From assembly GCA_937982385.1 (NCBI GenBank), contig CALJMC010000144.1, positions 1 to 15,507 on the forward strand: DNA of 15,507 bases, written 5' to 3'. Within the stretch, counting starts at the first letter, position 1, and every line of letters starts with the position of its first letter. Under the pieces are notes generated by a model, which saw only the letters and a list, made by a program, of their open reading frames with translations, did not search any database and was not told the origin of the DNA. Both the position numbers and the translations under genes were made by a program. The DNA comes from an uncultured Rickettsiales bacterium. Its GTDB lineage: Bacteria > Pseudomonadota > Alphaproteobacteria > Rickettsiales > UBA998. This document shows, one piece after another, positions 13,047 to 15,507 of the stretch.

Positions 13047-14642
13047 TTATCTAATCACGCTGTAGGGCTTGGTTTGGTATTGTGGATAACTTTTGAATGC
13101 TTCTGGCACAGCCTTCTGTATCACGCGCCGCCATTCATACCCAAAGCGCGTTTTGACGCGTACCTTGTCTGGTGGTGGGTGATATGGGTTAGGATGATAG
13201 CGACCCGCCATGAAATACTGTTCGTAATAAGGCGCACGGTCTGCATACAGCACCTTAGAGAGGCTATCGGTGAAGATATATTGTTTGGTAAGCGGCATAT
13301 TGAGCAGCTCATCAGGTGTACGCAGAAGGCGATGCTGCTTAGAGGGCATCTCTGCTTGCTTCTTGTGGTGCGCATAGTTCAAGCCTGCCCCTATCAGGTC
13401 ATTGCCCGTCATGAAGGCATGGAGAGCTTGCTGCTTGGCGTGATTAGCCGCAGCCACTTTATGCGCATCTTGAAACTCTAAAGTCTCAGCCCCAATCATA
13501 GCAGAGAGTGTTCGCGCCGTTTCTAAATCACGCACACCGAAATAGCTGCGGAGCGCGGCACTGGAGGTAATGATATTTTCAGCATCTTTGCCCAGCTTGT
13601 TCATCTGCTTAGAGGATTGAAAGATTGCCCACGGGCGAATGCCAATCCCCGCACCGTAGGTGAACAGCTTCACCGCAAGCGGGAACGCACCAAGCTGCGC
13701 ACATTCATCAAGTATCCATGTTTGCTGTGGAGATTGAGGTTTGCGCGATTTATAAATCATCGCGCCCACGAAGAGCGACTTAATCACAGGCGACCATGCA
13801 TCGATAAACTCCGCAGGGGGCATCATATAGAATTGATAGGCTTGGTCACTCTCACATAATTGCGCGAGTGAGAAGTCATAAGGCGGTGACACCGATGCCA
13901 TTAATATCGGGTCACTCAAACAGGCGAAGCTTTTGAGCAGTTCACCCATAATGCCCTGAAAGCCGTTCGAGCTACTATCACGACTGGCAGCTATTTCTTC
14001 CTCCACACGCTGCGCCATACGAAACTGACTGCGCGACATTTCAAAGGCGAAGTTAAGCCATTCTTCACCGCCGCCTGCAATCAGGTTGATGGTGTGGTAC
14101 AGGTCTGGCAGCGTCAATGTGCCGTGCAGCTCTGTAAGCGTGAGGCTGATTGCTTCTGCTAGCTCTTGCGCTCTGCGCTCGAAGTATAGCGCGTTCGCAG
14201 AACCAGAGAGCGGGATAGCATTCTCAACAAAGACTTTTGTGTCGGACACCAATGTTGGGCTATCGATATGGATATAATCAACGGGATTTAATCTGTTTTG
14301 CGGCAGGTCATGCAATCCAGCAGGATTCCAATAGGTGCAGAACTTTTTGTCAGGTGTTTGATTGCGGCTGATAGCAGCAAGTTCACCCTTCATATCCAGC
14401 GTGACCAGCGTATTCAGATAGGTGCCAGCGCATAGATTATAGCCGAGTATATCGCGCAGCTTGCCCGAACGCGCACCTGCAATAAGGATAAGCCCACCCA
14501 TATCGCTATACCAGAGCTTGCGCTTGCCCAAGAACCCAATGAATAGGGAGTTAGGTTGTTGGGTGAAGAGCTGCGCATGGCGCACATCCTCTTCTGTCGC
14601 AAACGCCGCCGAGCCAAATCTAAAATCTGCATTATCTGTCAT
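13047..14642 (-). CDS. VirD4/TraG-like coupling ATPase without membrane anchor
   Basis: Type IV coupling proteins bring relaxase-bound DNA to the conjugation channel. The start is ATG 14642 (AGGAT about 8 bases upstream), giving 531 residues; the frame stays open further upstream, but that part overlaps a hairpin and another small gene. The Walker A region is LILIAGARSGKLRD (51-64), where Lys61 is followed by Leu instead of Ser/Thr. Walker B is TWILDECAQLG with Asp312 and Glu313, followed by GIGIRPWAIFQSSKQM, both typical of VirD4/TraG, and LLRTPDELLNMP (439-450) matches the family's C-terminal motif. No N-terminal membrane segments are present, unlike classic VirD4. Small membrane proteins are encoded just upstream on the same strand and may provide the anchor. 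It marks the element as mobilisable or conjugative. Confidence 0.85.
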   Translation of the reverse strand: MTDNADFRFGSAAFATEEDVRHAQLFTQQPNSLFIGFLGKRKLWYSDMGGLILIAGARSGKLRDILGYNLCAGTYLNTLVTLDMKGELAAISRNQTPDKKFCTYWNPAGLHDLPQNRLNPVDYIHIDSPTLVSDTKVFVENAIPLSGSANALYFERRAQELAEAISLTLTELHGTLTLPDLYHTINLIAGGGEEWLNFAFEMSRSQFRMAQRVEEEIAASRDSSSNGFQGIMGELLKSFACLSDPILMASVSPPYDFSLAQLCESDQAYQFYMMPPAEFIDAWSPVIKSLFVGAMIYKSRKPQSPQQTWILDECAQLGAFPLAVKLFTYGAGIGIRPWAIFQSSKQMNKLGKDAENIITSSAALRSYFGVRDLETARTLSAMIGAETLEFQDAHKVAAANHAKQQALHAFMTGNDLIGAGLNYAHHKKQAEMPSKQHRLLRTPDELLNMPLTKQYIFTDSLSKVLYADRAPYYEQYFMAGRYHPNPYHPPPDKVRVKTRFGYEWRRVIQKAVPEAFKSYPQYQTKPYSVIR

Positions 14643-14663
14643 GGTTTTAATCCTGAATATTAT

Positions 14664-14702
14664 AATGAAAAGAAGGTGGTCGAGAGCATTACCCTCGACC
14701 AC
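14664..14702 (-). terminator. Hairpin between the 50-residue gene and the coupling ATPase
   Basis: GTGGTCGAG at 14676-14684 pairs perfectly with CTCGACCAC at 14694-14702 (9 bp, 9-base loop). On the minus strand it is followed by CTTCTTTTCATT, moderately T-rich. It lies directly after the 50-residue gene's stop and before the ATPase start, so it could end or attenuate the upstream transcript. Confidence 0.55.
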
Positions 14703-14715
14703 AGAAGGCTGTCTG

Positions 14716-14868
14716 TTAAAGGAAGCAGTAAATTCCGAATGCGATTGCCACAAGTATGAAGCAGCCGCAGAGGAAATCATCGACAGCGTCACCGAAGGTG
14801 CGCGGTCTGTAGACGTTAATGGTGTCTGGTCTATGCACCCTAATGATGCGAACGTAATGTTTAGTCAT
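14716..14868 (-). CDS. Very small membrane protein (50 aa)
   Basis: This 50-residue frame begins at ATG 14868 with a strong AGGAGA ribosome-binding site 7 bases upstream and ends at TAA 14716-14718. The first half is basic and polar (MTKHYVRIIRVHRPDT and on); the second half (about residues 32-50, FLCGCFILVAIAFGIYCFL) is a clear membrane segment ending at the C-terminus. It therefore looks like a tail-anchored protein. It lies 34 bases after the 95-residue membrane gene and is followed by a hairpin, so the two form a small unit upstream of the coupling ATPase. I do not recognise the family. Confidence 0.65.
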   Translation of the reverse strand: MTKHYVRIIRVHRPDTINVYRPRTFGDAVDDFLCGCFILVAIAFGIYCFL

Positions 14869-14902
14869 AGTAATTCTCCTCTAGTTGGTTAAAAAGTGAG
14901 GG

Positions 14903-15190
14903 TTAAACAAGTCTTGTGACCGCCGCAAAAGCCGCCGTCATAAGCGCGGTAACCAGCGATGCACGTATCAAAAAGAAAGTGAGCGGATAGAGCATGAGCG
15001 TCCAAGTGGTTTTTCCAACCTCTAGCCACTCAGAGCCATAGAGCTGACGCACCAAATCATGCACATAACCAGAGGTTAGATTATCCATCATGGGCGCTGC
15101 AATAAGTGCCAAAGCGACACTCGCAATATTTGCAAATCCCATCATAGATGACATGAAAATCTGTTGGTTCGCCTGTCTATGCCCGTTCAT
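14903..15190 (-). CDS. Two-span membrane protein (95 aa), possible coupling-protein anchor
   Basis: The start ATG 15190 has AAGGAGA 7 bases upstream, giving 95 residues; the frame extends further upstream but without such a site. Two hydrophobic segments are seen, at about residues 14-35 and 62-92, separated by a polar loop of about 25 residues. This is the topology of the N-terminal membrane domain normally fused to VirD4/TraG proteins. That domain is missing from the coupling ATPase encoded downstream, so this gene may encode it as a separate subunit. That is inference from topology and gene order; no sequence family is recognised. Confidence 0.7.
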   Translation of the reverse strand: MNGHRQANQQIFMSSMMGFANIASVALALIAAPMMDNLTSGYVHDLVRQLYGSEWLEVGKTTWTLMLYPLTFFLIRASLVTALMTAAFAAVTRLV

Positions 15191-15240
15191 AATAATGTCT
15201 CCTTTTGCATTGCCGTTGCTGGCAAACAAAGAGTGTGGCA

Positions 15241-15268
15241 TTGACATAATCAAATCAAAGAATATGAT
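15241..15268 (+). promoter_or_regulatory. Sigma-70-type promoter for the gene at 15336
   Basis: A perfect TTGACA (15241-15246) is followed after 16 bases by TATGAT (15263-15268), one mismatch from consensus. It points at the gene starting at 15336, with a leader of about 60 bases. An imperfect inverted repeat (ATCAAATCA / TGATTGAT, 15250-15272) overlaps the spacer and -10, suggesting a repressor site. Confidence 0.7.
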
Positions 15269-15335
15269 TGATATGAACGATTAACCCGACAAATCAGAAC
15301 ATTTATGAACGCTAATTCTCCTAAAAGAGTGACCT

Positions 15336-15507
15336 ATGCCTTCCCCTTACGACCAAAAACATCCTGAAATTCCGCATGCACGGTCATCTGACCCTGACCT
15401 TTATTTCAAAATTATTCTCTTTGCATTGTCAGGGCATGGCACAAAGCTGATGGCACTCTTTGCAGGCGGCAAACCAGAGCAGACCATCAAGCGCAACTTC
15501 AACAAGC
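15336..15507 (+). CDS. Unknown gene of the mobile element (partial, first 57 residues)
   Basis: The frame opens at ATG 15336, the first start after an in-frame stop at 15330-15332, with AAAAGAG about 6 bases upstream, and runs off the right edge. The N-terminus is polar (MPSPYDQKHPEIPHARSSDP). It is followed by a moderately hydrophobic helix-like stretch (DLYFKIILFALSG, then KLMALFAGG) and a basic segment (KPEQTIKRNFNK). The visible part is too short to identify. Its position, divergent from the coupling ATPase unit and behind a strong promoter, is where a mobilisation or regulatory gene of the element could lie. Confidence 0.65.
   Translation, partial: MPSPYDQKHPEIPHARSSDPDLYFKIILFALSGHGTKLMALFAGGKPEQTIKRNFNK

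Noticed and set aside
14643..14792. Extended N-terminus (50 more residues) for the coupling ATPase
   Set aside because: It would cross a perfect hairpin and overlap the well-supported 50-residue gene. ATG 14642 has its own ribosome-binding site, and the extension has no membrane segment of the VirD4 kind.
14831..14842. TATGCACCCT shared with the 5' end of tRNA-Arg (11001-11009), considered as a second attachment site
   Set aside because: Only 10 bases, inside the 50-residue gene, and it matches the 5' end of the tRNA, not the 3' end overlapped by the recombinase.
15297..15310. Second LexA-like box (GAAC-N6-GAAC) before the gene at 15336
   Set aside because: The spacing is 6, not 7, so it does not match the alphaproteobacterial LexA operator.

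Overview
The window looks like a chromosomal piece of an alphaproteobacterium of moderate GC. The evidence is the order acpP-fabF-mltG on one strand, alphaproteobacterial-looking housekeeping proteins, and a GAAC-N7-GAAC LexA-type box of the kind used by alphaproteobacteria. The species cannot be named from the sequence alone.

Layout. (1) 1-3492, minus strand: the N-terminal part of ribonuclease D, a small acidic hypothetical gene, and a fatty-acid/cell-wall cluster read acpP, fabF, mltG. (2) 3737-4636: a dodecin gene with a clean intrinsic terminator, a 60-residue membrane protein on the minus strand, and a 350-base non-coding stretch. That stretch has extensive complementarity and a minus-strand terminator, and may be an unannotated structured RNA or leader. 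(3) 4637-10933: a biotin locus. bioB is divergent from the tightly packed bioF-bioH-bioC. Two genes of unknown function follow, one on each strand, then bioD and an RDD-family membrane protein. Together bioC, bioH, bioF, bioD and bioB cover the route from malonyl-ACP to biotin except for bioA (DAPA aminotransferase), which is not in the window. (4) 10934-15507: tRNA-Arg(ACG) and what looks like one end of an integrated mobile element. A large serine recombinase is encoded antisense to the tRNA and its last 12 codons, stop included, lie inside the tRNA gene. It is translationally coupled to a small partner gene behind a LexA-type box. Further right are a VirD4/TraG-like coupling ATPase without a membrane anchor, two small membrane proteins, and a divergent partial gene with a good sigma-70-type promoter. 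The far end of the element lies beyond the window.

The most interesting points are the predicted SOS control of the recombinase module, the coupling ATPase with an incomplete Walker A motif whose membrane anchor may be supplied by a neighbouring small gene, a 50-residue membrane protein with a strong ribosome-binding site, and the structured non-coding segment at 4311-4515.
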